DNA from: SVFI01 sp045588655
Lineage (GTDB): Bacteria > Bacillota > Clostridia > Lachnospirales > Lachnospiraceae
Reading direction: 5' to 3'
Length of the DNA: 64,000 nucleotides
NCBI GenBank assembly: GCA_045588655.1
Contig: JAZNEP010000022.1
Span: 1-64,000 of the forward strand
Part shown: one piece after another, positions 49,288 to 58,569 of the stretch
Layout of the letters: each line of letters opens with the position of its first letter
Position numbering within the stretch: position 1 is the stretch's first letter
Translations under genes and position numbers: made by a program
The notes under the pieces: model-generated
Database searches by the model: none
What the model saw: the letters and a program-made list of their open reading frames with translations, nothing else
What the model was told of the DNA's origin: nothing

Positions 49288-49829
49288 TGAAGACAATCAG
49301 AGGATATTTGGATAAACTACAGAGTTGGCTTATAGGAAAGATAGAAGCGGAAGGTTTCAAACTTCCCAAACCACCGGAGGAAGGGGAACAGGGAGAGGAA
49401 TTGAAAGATATATATCCGTCAGTAGTAATATGTGGACTTCCACATGTTAATTTTTCAATGACTGGCTTTCCGGAAGAATATTTTCAGGCGCCATATGCTA
49501 TGATAAGCGTTTCAGATTGTGAATTTGATTATGAAGATATCAGTATTCCGATTCTGATTCAGGTATGCTGCTACACGGTGTTACCGTACATGGTTAATGG
49601 AGTACCAGATGAACAACGCATACCGGATAATTTGGGAACACTTGACGTACTGAATTTTCTGGAGAAAATTATGGCATGGCTTGAAGAGGATATCCCGGTA
49701 CCGATATCAAAACCGATTCGGCTCGGAAGTTATGACAATAAAGAAATGACATATCCATATGCATTTGGATACATATCATTTGATATTGAGACAAGTGCAG
49801 AGAGAAGAAAAAAATATGATTTTAATTAA
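49284..49829 (+). CDS. Tail completion/terminator-like protein
   Basis: 181 residues, acidic alpha/beta. Its place between a gpZ-like gene and the sheath gene, and the length, fit tail terminator proteins that cap the tube. Family not certain. Ribosome site AAAGGAGCAA before ATG 49284. Confidence 0.55.
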   Translation: MMKTIRGYLDKLQSWLIGKIEAEGFKLPKPPEEGEQGEELKDIYPSVVICGLPHVNFSMTGFPEEYFQAPYAMISVSDCEFDYEDISIPILIQVCCYTVLPYMVNGVPDEQRIPDNLGTLDVLNFLEKIMAWLEEDIPVPISKPIRLGSYDNKEMTYPYAFGYISFDIETSAERRKKYDFN

Positions 49830-49841
49830 GGAGGAAGAAAA

Positions 49842-51266
49842 ATGCGTGGAATTTCAGTAATTCAGCAGAAGACCAAGGCATTGGAAGTTGACAAGTCTTC
49901 AAGTTTAATTCCGTGCTATGTTGGACAGGCGCCGATTTGGCAGGTGGATGACGTGAATTGGCAGAATCTTGCCGGCGGAACATTTCTTTTAAATAGTACA
50001 GAAGAAATGAAAGAAAAAGTTGGTTTTATTAAGCCGGTCAGCGGAGTATGGCCGAAAGAAGCGTCTCTTTGTTGCGCAGCGGTTTACAATTTGGAAGTAA
50101 TGCTTACAGCACCAATTGCCATTGTAGTAAATAAGCAGGCAATCACAGTTGGAGAGGCAGAGAGTAAAGAGGTGGTTTTTGCTGAGGGAAAGGCAATAAT
50201 CGAAGGTAGCAATATTGTATTGAGCAGCGTCGCAATTGAAGGAAAAGAAAAGGGTACTGACTATAAAGTGGCTTATGATGGAAGCGGTCAGAATGTAATC
50301 ATTACTGCAAGTGCAGATGTGGTGAAGGCAACAGTAAGTTATTCCAAAGTAAATACGGATTCTTTAACTATGAGCCCGGATACCTTTGAGGAATTCGACT
50401 TCTTCGAGCAGGAAATCGGTGTTGTACCGACAACTTTCGGTTGTCCTTTGTGGGAAGGCGAATCGCTGACAGGAATGGACAAGACGGTGGCACAGAAGCT
50501 GATTGAGGTATTGCAGAATCCACTCAATACTCATTGGTACGGTCAGGGTTACATCGGCTTAGTTGGAGAGACGATTTCTGAAGCAACAGAAGACAAGTTA
50601 AATTACAATAATTACAAGGCGAAGGCTACGTGGCCATGTGTAAACAAAGGCGGTTATATCTATCCTCTTTCAGTTGTATATCAGGCAATTAAAGAGAAAG
50701 TGGATAATGCTGCAGGAGGAATCCCATATATCAGTGCATCCAATGAACTGATTGAGATGGATTACCTTTGTACCGCATCCGGAGCAAAGGTAAGACTGAA
50801 AGAAGAGGATGCCACGGAATTGAATAATGTGGGTATCGCGACAGCAAATTTCAGCAATATGCAGTGGGTAACCTGGGGCGTTTGTATGTCGAATTATTCA
50901 GAAGCAAATAAGGATCGTATCGATGCTGACCAGCTCAATGATGTGGCAGTACAGATGAAGGATTATGTATCGAACATCTTCCAGCAGAAGTATGCAAGAC
51001 TTTTGGATAAACCGATGACAAAGAGACAGGCAAATGATATTGTGATGAATTTTAATGGAGTGCTTACAGCTCTTGTAACTGTGGGAGCTTTAGTGTCTGC
51101 CAAAGTTGAATTTTTGGCATCAGAGAACTCAACTGCACAGTTGGCAGATGGAGAATTCACATTCACAATCACAGAAACATCGACGCCGCCTGGAAAAGCA
51201 ATTATCGGTAAGGTGATTTATGATCCGGAAGCACTCAGTGAATATTATGCAGGAGGTGAAGCATAG
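49842..51266 (+). CDS. Tail sheath protein
   Basis: 474 residues. Features typical of sheath proteins include GTDYKVAYDGSGQNVIITAS in the inserted beta domain, AIKEKVDNAAGGIPYISASN, and a C-terminal beta arm (TPPGKAIIGKVIYDPEAL) that links subunits. Its presence makes this a contractile-tailed phage. The last codon shares a base with the start of the tube gene. Confidence 0.9.
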   Translation: MRGISVIQQKTKALEVDKSSSLIPCYVGQAPIWQVDDVNWQNLAGGTFLLNSTEEMKEKVGFIKPVSGVWPKEASLCCAAVYNLEVMLTAPIAIVVNKQAITVGEAESKEVVFAEGKAIIEGSNIVLSSVAIEGKEKGTDYKVAYDGSGQNVIITASADVVKATVSYSKVNTDSLTMSPDTFEEFDFFEQEIGVVPTTFGCPLWEGESLTGMDKTVAQKLIEVLQNPLNTHWYGQGYIGLVGETISEATEDKLNYNNYKAKATWPCVNKGGYIYPLSVVYQAIKEKVDNAAGGIPYISASNELIEMDYLCTASGAKVRLKEEDATELNNVGIATANFSNMQWVTWGVCMSNYSEANKDRIDADQLNDVAVQMKDYVSNIFQQKYARLLDKPMTKRQANDIVMNFNGVLTALVTVGALVSAKVEFLASENSTAQLADGEFTFTITETSTPPGKAIIGKVIYDPEALSEYYAGGEA

Positions 51267-51805
51267 TGAAAAAGAAATTTGTAAACAAAGTAGAAGATTT
51301 TGAATTATCCGCAGCAGATGCGTCGGGTAAATATCAGGAACTTGACAACGCGATTTCGTTCACATTGCCGGATATTGAGCCTGCGACGGAAGAAATTTCT
51401 GGGTATGCGGGTTTAGCAGGAACAATTGAGCTTCCGGACTGGAGCAATGCAGGAGCTCCGGAAGTATCGCTTAAATTTTCGCGTATTCCGGAGAATGGAA
51501 AGCTTATTTTAAATCCAAGTGGAGTAAAGGCGAAAGCATCTTGGGCGGAATCTTTGGTGGATGAGTCGGGAAATGTGACGTACGAAGCATATAGCGTATA
51601 TGCAGAAGGTAAGCCAAAGAATATACCGGGCGGAGATAAGCAGAAAGGCAATAAGCCGGAAGTGGAAATTAAAATCGCATGTTCAAAGTATACCCTTAAA
51701 AAGGGTGATATTACCATCTTCAACTATGATCCGATGAATGGAAAAGTAGAGATTTATGGGGTAAACTATGCGGCCGGTGCAAAGAATGCATTGACACAAA
51801 ATTAA
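51266..51805 (+). CDS. Major tail tube protein
   Basis: 179 residues, mostly beta; matches the FII-type tube: GLAGTIELPDW, KVEIYGVNYAAG. It polymerises inside the sheath. GTG start at 51266 after AGGAGGTGAAGCATA. Confidence 0.85.
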   Translation: MKKKFVNKVEDFELSAADASGKYQELDNAISFTLPDIEPATEEISGYAGLAGTIELPDWSNAGAPEVSLKFSRIPENGKLILNPSGVKAKASWAESLVDESGNVTYEAYSVYAEGKPKNIPGGDKQKGNKPEVEIKIACSKYTLKKGDITIFNYDPMNGKVEIYGVNYAAGAKNALTQN

Positions 51806-51824
51806 ATATTAGGAGGATTTCAAA

Positions 51825-52262
51825 ATGGAAGTAGTAACAAAGACAGAGGAAAATTTCACACATGATGACGAAATGAATGAGGAAGTATTTGTAGTTCCGG
51901 AAATAGAAGAACTGGAAGAATCAAACGAAGAGGATTATGAAGAAGTAAAGACTTCAGGTGTATTCGTATTGAGAAAACCAATCGAAATTGACGGGACAAA
52001 AACAAAGAAAATCCCGTATGATTTTGAAAAAATCAAACCAATAGAATATATTAATATCGTTAAACGTGTGCAGAAACAGGAAAACGCGCAGGTTCCCGAA
52101 CTCAACATGTCTGTTCAGTTTAATGTGTTCTGTAAGGCAGCAGGTATTCCTGTGGCCGTATTAAAAGATAAAGTGAAAATGGTAAATGAATTTACGGCGA
52201 TGTGCCAGTTGGCAAGAGATTTTTTATTGTCAGGGCAGGGAGAGATGGACGAAGTTCTGTAA
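51825..52262 (+). CDS. Tail assembly chaperone, zero-frame product
   Basis: 145 residues: acidic N-terminal part, then a helical chaperone-like domain (FEKIKPIEYINIVKRVQKQEN). Same place as P2 gpE or lambda gpG, between tube and tape measure. The sequence T-TTT-TTA at 52220-52226 allows a -1 frameshift that makes a longer product ending at 52435. Confidence 0.85.
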   Translation: MEVVTKTEENFTHDDEMNEEVFVVPEIEELEESNEEDYEEVKTSGVFVLRKPIEIDGTKTKKIPYDFEKIKPIEYINIVKRVQKQENAQVPELNMSVQFNVFCKAAGIPVAVLKDKVKMVNEFTAMCQLARDFLLSGQGEMDEVL

Positions 52263-52435
52263 TCTCAAAAAAAGCTGCATTCATTACGAGATATTCCAGT
52301 ACATCTTATAAGGATGTGCTGGAATTGTCTTTTGAAGACATGGAGAAGTTATTTGGGGACCTTTGCGAGCTAATTAAAATAGAAGCCGAGGTAAGAGAAA
52401 AGGCTTTTGACGCAAAGGAGAGCGAAAATGGCTAA
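51825..52435 (+). CDS. Tail assembly chaperone, -1 frameshift fusion product
   Basis: The zero frame is read to Leu at 52224-52226, then -1. The second frame reads IVRAGRDGRSSVISKKAAF and then SYKDVLELSFEDMEKLFGDL, ending at 52435 just inside the tape-measure start. The fused protein has about 203 residues. It matches the gpE+E' / gpGT logic used to build the tail tube around the tape measure. The second frame has no ribosome site of its own. Confidence 0.85.
52220..52226 (+). promoter_or_regulatory. Programmed -1 frameshift site
   Basis: Heptamer T TTT TTA in the zero frame GAT-TTT-TTA, a standard X-XXY-YYZ slippery site. P2-type phages use the related TTTTTTG in the same gene. Confidence 0.85.
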
Positions 52436-54800
52436 ACAGAGAGAGTACAAAACCACGCTATCCATACATGGAAAAGTGGACAAAAGTTTGCACAAAGCGT
52501 TGAAGGCTGCAGAAAGTGGTGCTGCAAAAGTAGCAAAGAACATTTCTTCAGGATTATCCAATATGGCATCAAAAGCCGGAAACATGGTTAAGACTGGAAT
52601 TGGTAGAGCCACTAAAGCACTTGGTGTGACCATGGTTGCGGGAGCAACCGCAGCAACAGTTGCGCTGGGTGCTCTGGGAACGACAGCATTAAATAACGCG
52701 GCGCAAATACAAAAGGAGATGCAGAATGTCGCCACGTTGCTGGATGGCACGGAACAGCAGGTGTCGGTTCGGACGAAGGAACTGACGAATGAAGTTTTAA
52801 AGGTATCCAGCGCAACGGGAATTGCATCTTCTGATTTGACAGCCGGATTATATGATGTGATTTCGGCAGTAGGCGATACAAAAGATTCGATATCTATTTT
52901 GGAAACCGCTTCCAAGGCAGCAGCGGCAGGAAATGCTACCACATCGGAAGCGGTTTCTTTATTAACTGCGGTTACTAAGGGATATGGAGACACGACAGGA
53001 GAGGCATTTAGCAAAGCTTCTGATCTGGCATTCCAGACTGTTAAATTAGGACAGACCACATTCCCTGAATTAGCCGCGTCCATAGGCAAGGTGACACCGC
53101 TTGCGGCTGCTCTGGGTGTAGAACAGGAAGAATTATTTGCTGTCTTTGCAACCTTAACAGGTGTTACCGGTACGGCAGCAGAAGTAGCCACTCAGTATAA
53201 AGGTGTTTTAGCTGGTTTAATGTCACCGTCAGAGAATATGGCAAATGCTTTGTCAGAACTGGGTTACAGTACCGGCACCGCAGCTATCGAGGCTTTGGGA
53301 TTCCAAGGGGTACTGAACGAACTCATGAAGAGCACCAATGGAGATGTGCAGGCTACAGCAAAGCTCTTCTCATCGGTGGAAGCACAGACGGCGGTATTAT
53401 CCTTATGCGGAGCGCAAACGGAGAATTTGACCAATAAGACCAAGGCCATGTATGAGGCTCAGGGAATTGCGAATAAAGCTTTTGAAACGCAGTCAGACAA
53501 TTTGCCGTACATGATTCAGCGTATTAAGAATTTAGGCACTAATTTCTTGACCAGTGTTGGTACCAAGATGATGCCGTATGTTCTGCAGATAGCTGAAACA
53601 CTGATGCCGAAGATAGAAAGTGGTTTGAGTGCTATTCTTCCGGTGATTGACCGGGTGATTGAGACTGCAGGTCCGGGTTTTGCTGCAATGACGGAAAAAC
53701 TAGAACCGTTTGTTTCGCAGCTTATACAGAATATTCCGGGAGCTATATCAAAAATTGCTGAAATAGGTTCAAGTATATACAGGGTATTGGAACCGCCGAT
53801 TTCAAAAGTGGCAGGATTCTTGATGCCACTTGTCTCAAAAGCGATTGAGAACTTGCCGCCTGTTATAGATTTCCTCGCGGAAAAAGCAAAGGCAATATAT
53901 GATTTTATATCACCATTTATTGAACAAATAATAGTTAAGACACAAGAGATTGCACCGGTAGTACAGACGGTTATCTCACAGGGGATTTCCTATGTGCAGA
54001 AGTTGTATCAGATACTCGCGCCGGTTGTACAGACAATTGTATCATTAGTAGGCGTGGTTATCTCAGCGTTACTTCCGATTCTTTCGACGATATGGAGCGC
54101 AATTGGGAAAGTGATTGATTTACTTCATTCTATCTCGCCGGTTATTAATATCCTTCTTGGAAAAATCGGAGAGGTGGCAGCTTTCCTTGTAGGTGGATTA
54201 TCCAGCGCGATTTCGTTTGTGCTTGATATTGGCGGAGATTTCCTTACGTTTGGAAAATCTATTATTGATATGTGGAAGAATGTTCTTTCATTCTTCAAAA
54301 ACGTATTCACAGGGAACTGGAAAGCAGCTTGGGAAAATATCGTTGGATTTGCTACCAATGCATTTTCAGGTTTAAAGACAGCTATTGGAGCTGTGCTGAA
54401 ATCTGTAATTGCTCCAGTAAATGTGATTATTAGAGGCGTTAATAAGGTGGTTCAGTTCTCCGGTGGAAAGAAGATACCGGAACTGGAAGTGCCAGGCTTT
54501 GCACTTGGTGAAACGGTTACAAAACCGACATTGGCAATGGTAGGTGAAGGAAGATATCCGGAGACTATCATTCCACATACCAATACTCCGAGATCCAGAG
54601 CTTTGCTCAGTGAAGCGGTAAAGGGTGTATACGGAAATTCTTCCGGCGGAGGAAAAGGAAAAACTGTAAACATTGTATATGCTCCGGTGATCTATGGCGG
54701 TGGCCAGAGCATTAAACAGGAACTGGAAGAAAACTTTGAGAAATTCAAAGGCTGGTTAGCTCAGTACGAAGACGAAGATGACAGAGAGGTATTTGCATGA
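52428..54800 (+). CDS. Tail tape measure protein
   Basis: 790 residues. TP901-type tape measure core (TALNNAAQIQKEMQNVATLL, TAGLYDVISAVGDTKDS, VTGTAAEVATQYKGVL). Several hydrophobic segments at about 475-640 would insert in the host membrane on injection. The C-terminus is a soluble domain. Length predicts a short-to-medium tail. ATG 52428 follows AAAGGAGAGCGAAA. Confidence 0.9.
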   Translation: MAKQREYKTTLSIHGKVDKSLHKALKAAESGAAKVAKNISSGLSNMASKAGNMVKTGIGRATKALGVTMVAGATAATVALGALGTTALNNAAQIQKEMQNVATLLDGTEQQVSVRTKELTNEVLKVSSATGIASSDLTAGLYDVISAVGDTKDSISILETASKAAAAGNATTSEAVSLLTAVTKGYGDTTGEAFSKASDLAFQTVKLGQTTFPELAASIGKVTPLAAALGVEQEELFAVFATLTGVTGTAAEVATQYKGVLAGLMSPSENMANALSELGYSTGTAAIEALGFQGVLNELMKSTNGDVQATAKLFSSVEAQTAVLSLCGAQTENLTNKTKAMYEAQGIANKAFETQSDNLPYMIQRIKNLGTNFLTSVGTKMMPYVLQIAETLMPKIESGLSAILPVIDRVIETAGPGFAAMTEKLEPFVSQLIQNIPGAISKIAEIGSSIYRVLEPPISKVAGFLMPLVSKAIENLPPVIDFLAEKAKAIYDFISPFIEQIIVKTQEIAPVVQTVISQGISYVQKLYQILAPVVQTIVSLVGVVISALLPILSTIWSAIGKVIDLLHSISPVINILLGKIGEVAAFLVGGLSSAISFVLDIGGDFLTFGKSIIDMWKNVLSFFKNVFTGNWKAAWENIVGFATNAFSGLKTAIGAVLKSVIAPVNVIIRGVNKVVQFSGGKKIPELEVPGFALGETVTKPTLAMVGEGRYPETIIPHTNTPRSRALLSEAVKGVYGNSSGGGKGKTVNIVYAPVIYGGGQSIKQELEENFEKFKGWLAQYEDEDDREVFA

Positions 54801-54979
54801 TCACAGCAAAACAGGGACAAACATGGGATATGATTTCCTTTGAAACATACGGAAGTGAATACTATGTATGGGAACTTATGCTGGCAAATCCTGAATTACA
54901 TGGAACTGTCGTATTTGAAGGTGGAGAGAGAATCGTAATTCCGGAACTTGAAGATGAGGAGGATGAGACATGGAACTGA
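54797..54979 (+). CDS. Tail protein X (LysM)
   Basis: 60 residues; a single LysM-like unit (TAKQGQTWDMISFETYGSE, then WELMLANPEL) as in P2 gpX. Sits between tape measure and gpD-like genes and overlaps both. Confidence 0.85.
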   Translation: MITAKQGQTWDMISFETYGSEYYVWELMLANPELHGTVVFEGGERIVIPELEDEEDETWN

Positions 54980-55890
54980 TACTATCCGGTGAAAAAATGG
55001 ATATTCAGATCACAGAAGCACTCTACTCAGATTATGCAGCTGCAAGGTGTGATTCCTTGCAGCTGTTTTTAAATGACGAAAACAGAGAAATAAGAAAAAT
55101 GTCTGAAACGAGAAAGGGAACGACGATTCAGCTTGATACAGATGAAATATCTACAGGTGAAATGTATATTTCAGAATTGTCATATCTTGGAGCTTCCATA
55201 TATATAAAAGCGTTGTCTATGCCATGCAGATGCTTTAAAGAGAGAACCTTTTACCGTTCGAAGTTATCGTTTGATCAGATGGTAAAAGAGATACAAGCAG
55301 AAACGGGCCTCAAACTTAAAATGGTAGATACTTTGGATTATTTCTATATCGATATAACAAGAAATAAGGAGAATCCGATTAAATACTTGAATAGTAGACT
55401 GCAGCTGGAGGGATTTCAGTTAAAAATCAAAGACAATACGATGATTGTATATGATGAGCGAAAGCAAGAAGAAAAAGAAGCAGTTGTCACGTATTCAGAA
55501 GCAGATTTTATAAGAGAACCAATATATACAACAAAAGATGCGCATTTGGTTAGTACAATTGAAAATATGTATAAACCTCAAGAGGAGAGAATTATTCATA
55601 CCATCGTATCATCAGGGTTGGAAGGTAAAAACCTACAGACCAACATCGCGGTTTCTTCTATTTCAGAATCAGAGCGTATTACTAGATCAATCATGCGAGA
55701 AGCCAACAAATATGAGTTCATGATTACAGGAACCGTAGAAGGGATTATGAGGAGAGCCGGACAGGTTGTGAATATGGATTGCGACATTCCGGATTTTGCA
55801 GGAAAAAATTATATCTACCAAATTACTCATGATTTGATAGGGAAAAAACAGGATTTGAAAATGAGAAAGATTATTTCGGGAGGCTATTAA
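54970..55890 (+). CDS. Late control protein D-like baseplate hub
   Basis: 306 residues, the gpD/gp27-like hub: two beta-barrel-like parts (ITEALYSDYAAARCDSLQLFL, ISELSYLGASIYIKAL) and a C-terminal region (DFAGKNYIYQITHDL). It forms the hub under the tube on which the spike sits. Its ATG overlaps gpX by 10 bases. Confidence 0.8.
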   Translation: MELILSGEKMDIQITEALYSDYAAARCDSLQLFLNDENREIRKMSETRKGTTIQLDTDEISTGEMYISELSYLGASIYIKALSMPCRCFKERTFYRSKLSFDQMVKEIQAETGLKLKMVDTLDYFYIDITRNKENPIKYLNSRLQLEGFQLKIKDNTMIVYDERKQEEKEAVVTYSEADFIREPIYTTKDAHLVSTIENMYKPQEERIIHTIVSSGLEGKNLQTNIAVSSISESERITRSIMREANKYEFMITGTVEGIMRRAGQVVNMDCDIPDFAGKNYIYQITHDLIGKKQDLKMRKIISGGY

Positions 55891-55892
55891 AA

Positions 55893-56072
55893 TTGAAATA
55901 CGGGACTGTCGTAGAGGTACGAGGCAACAAAGCAGAGGTGTTGTTTGAAGATTTGGAAATTATGAAACCAGTACTGGTAGCAAAGCATATAGAAGATCTT
56001 CAGAGCGGAGATATGGTAGCAGTAATCTTTGAATACGATATGTGTGCAGGAGTAATAGTAGGAGTGGTTTGA
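55893..56072 (+). CDS. Mini baseplate/spike-like protein with TTG start
   Basis: 59 residues. All-beta OB-fold-like sequence (KYGTVVEVRGNKAEVLFEDL, then VAVIFEYDMCAGVIVGVV) in the position where P2-like phages keep gpV (spike). The TTG at 55893 has GGGAGG 7 bases upstream. It is below usual length cut-offs and could be a reduced gpV lacking its needle. It ends one base before the next start. Confidence 0.6.
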   Translation: MKYGTVVEVRGNKAEVLFEDLEIMKPVLVAKHIEDLQSGDMVAVIFEYDMCAGVIVGVV

Positions 56073-56073
56073 G

Positions 56074-56610
56074 ATGGAAAAAGGTAAAAAAACATATAAA
56101 AGCAAAATTATAGCACAGTGGTATGATAAGCAGTTTTATATTTCATCTGATGAGATGAATACCTTTACCGATTTTTCTTCCAACCGAAGTGTGGAAACGG
56201 AGAGCAAAGATAACCAAAAAAGCATTCCTACCGTGGCGGTAAAAAAAAGAGAATCTGGAGAATTCAGCATCACGGTTCCTCTGAATGTAGGATGGTGTTC
56301 CGATGTGAGGAAAGAATACGAAACATGGGAAAAGCGAGTAGGAAAATCTTCACTTTTTTACATTGGAAAAAAACAATACGGAGCCAGCTGGTTGTTAAAA
56401 TCCGTTTCACCTTCAGATATTGTCTTTGCTAATAATGGAGAGTGGTTGAAATGCAAAATTGCACTTTCTTTTGTTGAAACAGCAATTAAAAAGAAGGAAG
56501 CCAAGAAAGCAAAGAAAAAACTGAAAATGGGGAAGACAACCAGAGTAACTACGCTGAAGTATAACAAAAAGAAAGGGAAATATGTAAAGAAGAGTGTCGA
56601 ATACAAATAG
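56074..56610 (+). CDS. Baseplate/tail protein, gpU-like
   Basis: 178 residues. An N-terminal beta region (IAQWYDKQFYIS) and GASWLLKSVSPSDIVFANNGEWLKCKIALSF, then a strongly basic tail (KKKEAKKAKKKLK). This is near the P2 gpU outline, but the family call is tentative. Its place between spike and gp25-like genes supports a baseplate role. Confidence 0.6.
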   Translation: MEKGKKTYKSKIIAQWYDKQFYISSDEMNTFTDFSSNRSVETESKDNQKSIPTVAVKKRESGEFSITVPLNVGWCSDVRKEYETWEKRVGKSSLFYIGKKQYGASWLLKSVSPSDIVFANNGEWLKCKIALSFVETAIKKKEAKKAKKKLKMGKTTRVTTLKYNKKKGKYVKKSVEYK

Positions 56611-56619
56611 GAGGCAGCC

Positions 56620-56898
56620 ATGTTCGAATATCAAAGAGGATTAAGTGAAGATGAGAGAATTCTGAAAAATATCTCCAATATATCTGAATTGCGTCAGGGT
56701 GACCTTGCATACGACAGAGGGCTTGGTGTATTTCCGGAATGGATGGATAAGCAGAGCGGAATGTACTCTGCAGAAGTAATGTCAGAATTAACTGCTATGC
56801 TTAATGAGAGGGAGCCAAGAGTCACCTCTGAAATAGAAGTTGATGAAAATAATGAAATGAAAATAGTAGTTTCAGAAAGAGAGGATGAAGATGAGTAA
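56620..56898 (+). CDS. Baseplate wedge protein (gp25/GPW)
   Basis: 92 residues with the gp25 pattern: an N-terminal loop (LRQGDLAYDRGLGVF) and the conserved EPRV near the end of the helix (NEREPRVTSEIEVDEN). Forms the wedge with gpJ. Overlaps gpJ by 8 bases. Confidence 0.8.
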   Translation: MFEYQRGLSEDERILKNISNISELRQGDLAYDRGLGVFPEWMDKQSGMYSAEVMSELTAMLNEREPRVTSEIEVDENNEMKIVVSEREDEDE

Positions 56899-57994
56899 GT
56901 TACGTGATTTTGTAGGTTACAATAACTCTCAGATGATTGAGGAAGCGATTGAGATTTATGAAGCTGAATCGGGAGAAGAATTGTATGCCGGAGATGAAAG
57001 AAGAATGTTGATTAACAGCTTCGCTTATTTAGCGGAAATTTTGATGGCAGAAATTAATTACCGAGCTAATAACAATATTATTGCAACATGTGATGAAGAA
57101 ACTCTTTACCTAAAGGCAAATGAAAGATGCGTTTCCAGGATTGAAGCTGAGAAAGCAACGGTCAACATTCAGTTTTCAGCAAGTGAAGCTGTATCAGGAA
57201 TCGTTGTCATTCCAAAAGGCACAAGAGTGACAAGTGATGGAATCCGTTTTTTTGAAACGAATGAGGATGCAGAAATATTGGTCGGTCAGACAAACGTTGT
57301 AATATCTTGTACAGCTGTGGAAGCTGGCGTCGATTACAATGATATTGCTGCAGGAGAAATAAGCATATTAGCGGATACGATTCCGTATATTACATCCGTC
57401 ACGAATTCGGAAGCTTCGGAAGGTGGTTCGGATTTGGAAGAACTGGAAGCTTTTAGACAACGTATAATTGAAGCTCCGAAAACATATTCAACAGCCGGAA
57501 CAGACACTGCATATATTCAGAAGGTAAAAGAAGTGGATAGTAGCATCGTGGATGTGGTCCCGATATATGATGAAAAAAGTACAACTTTATTCCTCTACGT
57601 ATTATGTAAGAATGGTACACTTCCGGATGAAGAGTTATTACAAGAAATCAAGGAACACATCTACGAACCGAACGTTAAGGCGTCTACGGATTATATCATA
57701 GTAGTGGCAGCAAACAGGAGAGAATACAATATCAATGTTTCTTACAAAATCGATGTGGAAGATGCGAGCAAAGTAAATGAAATTCAGACGGCTGTAGAAG
57801 AGGCGGTTCAAGAATTTATTAGAGAGACATATTCTAAATTAGGAAAATCTATCAATCCCGAAAGACTAAAACGGTATATGTATAACGCAGGAGCCGCGTC
57901 TGCCACAGTAATAAGTCCGGATGTGATAACTACGGAAGAATTCGAAGTGGCAGTTTGCGCCGGCGCAACAATAACATATGACGGATTACTATAG
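56891..57994 (+). CDS. Baseplate protein J
   Basis: 367 residues. The gpJ outline is clear: AYLAEILMAEINYRANNN, AVSGIVVIPKGTRVTSDG, SEGGSDLEELEAFRQRI, STAGTDTAYIQKVKEVD. It is the main wedge subunit. ATG 56891 after AGAGGATGAAG, with ATG 56885 as an alternative. The palindrome TTGCGCCGGCGCAA lies in its last codons (57955-57968). Confidence 0.9.
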   Translation: MSKLRDFVGYNNSQMIEEAIEIYEAESGEELYAGDERRMLINSFAYLAEILMAEINYRANNNIIATCDEETLYLKANERCVSRIEAEKATVNIQFSASEAVSGIVVIPKGTRVTSDGIRFFETNEDAEILVGQTNVVISCTAVEAGVDYNDIAAGEISILADTIPYITSVTNSEASEGGSDLEELEAFRQRIIEAPKTYSTAGTDTAYIQKVKEVDSSIVDVVPIYDEKSTTLFLYVLCKNGTLPDEELLQEIKEHIYEPNVKASTDYIIVVAANRREYNINVSYKIDVEDASKVNEIQTAVEEAVQEFIRETYSKLGKSINPERLKRYMYNAGAASATVISPDVITTEEFEVAVCAGATITYDGLL

Positions 57995-58003
57995 GAGGAG
58001 CGT

Positions 58004-58555
58004 ATGCGTATTGAGGAAGTAAATGCAATTGATATTATTCCGCGATTTATGAGAGAAGACAAATCCATTATCGCATTGTGCAAAGTGATAGATTTTTTTG
58101 TTTCAAAAGTTAATGAGAAGCTTCCGCTGGTAAACCTGTATGAAAATTTGGAATTACTGACAGAAGAGGATTTGGATTACATAGCAGAGGCAGATGAAAT
58201 TGACTGGTACGACACAGGGTATTCGAGAGAGCAGAAGATAAGGATTATAAAGGGGCATGAAAAAGCATGTATGTTCATTGGCTCTAAATATTCCATTGAA
58301 TCAGTGATTGCAGATATATTCGGGTTTGGAGAAGAAAAAGAATGGTTTGAATATGGTTCTGAAGCATATAAATTCAGAATTGTTACGAGTACATTAATGA
58401 CTGAAAATACAAACGATCTTCTGACTAAAATTTTGAGCAAAGTTAAAACATCTAAGTCCAAATTGGAAAGCACAAATGTGAAGCGAGATACGATTTCGCC
58501 GGTGTTCTTGTATATGAATGAAACTAAAATAATTAGAAGATCAATTTTATCATAA
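58004..58555 (+). CDS. Tail protein I-like
   Basis: 183 residues, P2 gpI-like: LLTEEDLDYIAEADEIDWYD, REQKIRIIKGHEKACMF, and SIESVIADIFGFGE. It connects wedge and fibre. AGGAGGAGCGT ribosome site. Confidence 0.85.
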   Translation: MRIEEVNAIDIIPRFMREDKSIIALCKVIDFFVSKVNEKLPLVNLYENLELLTEEDLDYIAEADEIDWYDTGYSREQKIRIIKGHEKACMFIGSKYSIESVIADIFGFGEEKEWFEYGSEAYKFRIVTSTLMTENTNDLLTKILSKVKTSKSKLESTNVKRDTISPVFLYMNETKIIRRSILS

Positions 58556-58569
58556 AAGGAGAGATTGTT

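Noticed and set aside
52202..52435. Independent gene after the tail chaperone
   Set aside because: No ribosome site or clear start; it is explained by -1 frameshifting at 52220-52226.
52370..53191. 273-residue minus-strand frame
   Set aside because: It is the mirror of the tape-measure gene, with a low-complexity Ala/Val/Ser composition and no ribosome site.
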